Positions 6,815-7,414 of a stretch of 7,414 nt of DNA are shown here, in pieces. Source of the DNA: an uncultured Erythrobacteraceae bacterium. Lineage in GTDB: Bacteria > Pseudomonadota > Alphaproteobacteria > Sphingomonadales > Sphingomonadaceae. A program made the position numbers and the translations under genes. The stretch spans positions 1 to 7,414 of the forward strand of contig CAMLQG010000120.1 of NCBI GenBank assembly GCA_946482075.1. Reading direction: 5' to 3'. Each line of letters starts with the position of its first letter. The first letter of the stretch is position 1. The notes beneath the pieces were generated by a model that saw only the letters and a program-made list of their open reading frames with translations, did no database searches and was not told where the DNA came from.

Positions 6815-7096
6815 GGCGAAAGAGACCACGAAGGGGGTATCGGCATTCGCCAGCCGGATCGGAAGGACGCCCTGATATTCCGGCGAATTGTACCAGGCAT
6901 CGAGCGTTTCCTGATCCTTGAAGCGGAGCAGCACGATCCGGCTGGCGGGTGCCTTGCCTTCGATCGTATGGATGTCGTCGCTGATCGCCAGCGGCTCGAT
7001 CCCGTATTTCGCGACGCTCGCCACGCCGCCATCCTCATAGGCCTGATAGGCCTCGAGATTCTTGCGATCGACTGCGGCGAGAAGGAAAACGGACAT
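6803..7096 (-). CDS. DUF1330 family protein
   Basis: A 97-residue protein of the DUF1330 family, which adopts the ferredoxin-like dimeric alpha/beta-barrel fold. Its biochemical role is not established. Recognition rests on the C-terminal pattern at 52-81: SRIVLLRF, then the DAWYNSPEYQ segment and PIR, plus an N-terminal YQAYEDGG helix. The length is normal for the family and there is no signal peptide. The ATG at 7096 has GGGAG six bases upstream, and a perfect TATAAT lies about 52 bases upstream, so it probably has its own promoter. It converges on the phosphotransferase gene with 10 bases between the stop codons. Its neighbours suggest, but do not prove, a link to small-molecule catabolism, perhaps as a small dimeric binding protein or enzyme. 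Confidence 0.9.
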   Translation of the reverse strand: MSVFLLAAVDRKNLEAYQAYEDGGVASVAKYGIEPLAISDDIHTIEGKAPASRIVLLRFKDQETLDAWYNSPEYQGVLPIRLANADTPFVVSFAGLS

Positions 7097-7147
7097 CGCA
7101 CTCTCCCATGATGGCGCGGCGGCGCAGCGCCTTGTTCAAGAAACCCG

Positions 7148-7174
7148 ATTATAGGTGGAGCAGGCGAATGGCGA
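7148..7174 (-). promoter_or_regulatory. Candidate promoter of the DUF1330 gene
   Basis: The minus strand reads a perfect TATAAT at 7153-7148, conspicuous in such GC-rich sequence. TCGCCA (7174-7169, four of six matches to TTGACA) lies upstream with a short 15-base spacer. Transcription would begin near 7141 and give a leader of about 45 bases. The -35 is weak, so an activator may be needed. Confidence 0.4.
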
Positions 7175-7280
7175 GGCGGACAGGGTGCAGCAAGACTATG
7201 CTGATCGTGCAATTGTGCCCTGTTCCTGAGAACCACGATATCGCAGCGCAGACCACATATGGATGGCCTTGCGCGCGTTT

Positions 7281-7292
7281 CCTGCTAGCAGG
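7281..7292. promoter_or_regulatory. Perfect 12-base palindrome upstream of the right-edge gene
   Basis: CCTGCTAGCAGG is a perfect palindrome, 34 bases before the ATG at 7327, in the 230-base intergenic region 7097-7326. The position suits an operator for the plus-strand gene. It could also be chance; no matching regulator is visible. Apart from this, the DUF1330 promoter and the ribosome binding sites, I see nothing else in this gap. Confidence 0.25.
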
Positions 7293-7326
7293 TTCCGGAC
7301 ACTGGATGGTGGTGGAGGGAAAGCAC

Positions 7327-7414
7327 ATGATTTTGCTGAAGGCCCTGGTGCTCGGAGCCCTGCTGACCTGGATCGTCGCGAGCTTCATTGCGGGCGGCGG
7401 ATCGACCGGAGGCT
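7327..7414 (+). CDS. Start of a membrane or exported protein gene, 3' end beyond the window
   Basis: An ATG at 7327 opens a frame that runs 29 codons to the window edge. It is preceded by a strong GGAGGGA (7314-7320), six bases away. The visible residues begin MILLKALVLGALLTW and continue through a hydrophobic stretch to about residue 22, followed by the flexible GGGSTGG. This is either an N-terminal transmembrane helix or the core of a signal peptide. The family cannot be recognised from so little sequence. The opposing minus-strand open frame across this region has no ribosome binding site or recognisable domain. Confidence 0.6.
   Translation, partial: MILLKALVLGALLTWIVASFIAGGGSTGG

Noticed and set aside
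7149..7388. A 79-codon minus-strand frame at the right edge
   Set aside because: It overlaps the well-supported start at 7327 and the DUF1330 promoter, and has no ribosome binding site or domain.

Overview
The window looks like high-GC alphaproteobacterial DNA, most likely from a sphingomonad (Sphingomonadales). This rests on GC-rich codon use, on the combination of a type I Baeyer-Villiger monooxygenase, an ACAD10/11-like phosphotransferase and a DUF1330 protein, and on a modular hypothetical protein of a style I associate with sphingomonads. The taxonomic call is inference. The window appears to straddle the junction between an integrated element (left, about 1-3277) and resident chromosome (right, about 3277-7414).

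Left part, all on the minus strand. A tRNA-Leu(CAG) gene (3277-3363) is followed, in its own direction of transcription, by a P4-type tyrosine recombinase (1865-3091). Next comes a long open frame that starts at 1765 and runs off the left edge without a stop (588 codons visible). That cargo gene has a strong ribosome binding site and three weakly repeated W...PAPD...WKL-like modules; I do not recognise its function. The 3' end of the tRNA gene is the expected attachment site. Between tRNA and integrase lie four copies of AAGGCCCCC, one of which supplies the integrase's own Shine-Dalgarno sequence. They are good candidates for integrase arm-type sites and autoregulation. The far attachment site would lie left of the window.

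Right part. The type I Baeyer-Villiger monooxygenase (3492-5135, minus) has both family fingerprints and the catalytic Arg. It is transcribed divergently from a phosphotransferase with an APH/choline-kinase fold and a long N-terminal helical extension (5314-6792, plus). The 178-base gap between them contains several perfect palindromes. A small DUF1330 protein (6803-7096, minus) converges on the phosphotransferase with only 10 bases between the stop codons. A perfect TATAAT lies upstream of it. At the right edge, the first 29 codons of a plus-strand gene with a hydrophobic N terminus begin at 7327 behind a strong ribosome binding site.

Functionally, the right part resembles a piece of an accessory catabolic locus: an oxygenase that turns a ketone into an ester or lactone, beside a kinase-fold protein of a group often found near acyl-CoA metabolism. 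The substrates cannot be read from the sequence. I see no CRISPR array, insertion sequence or rRNA. The least explained items are the modular cargo protein and the integrase-proximal repeats.
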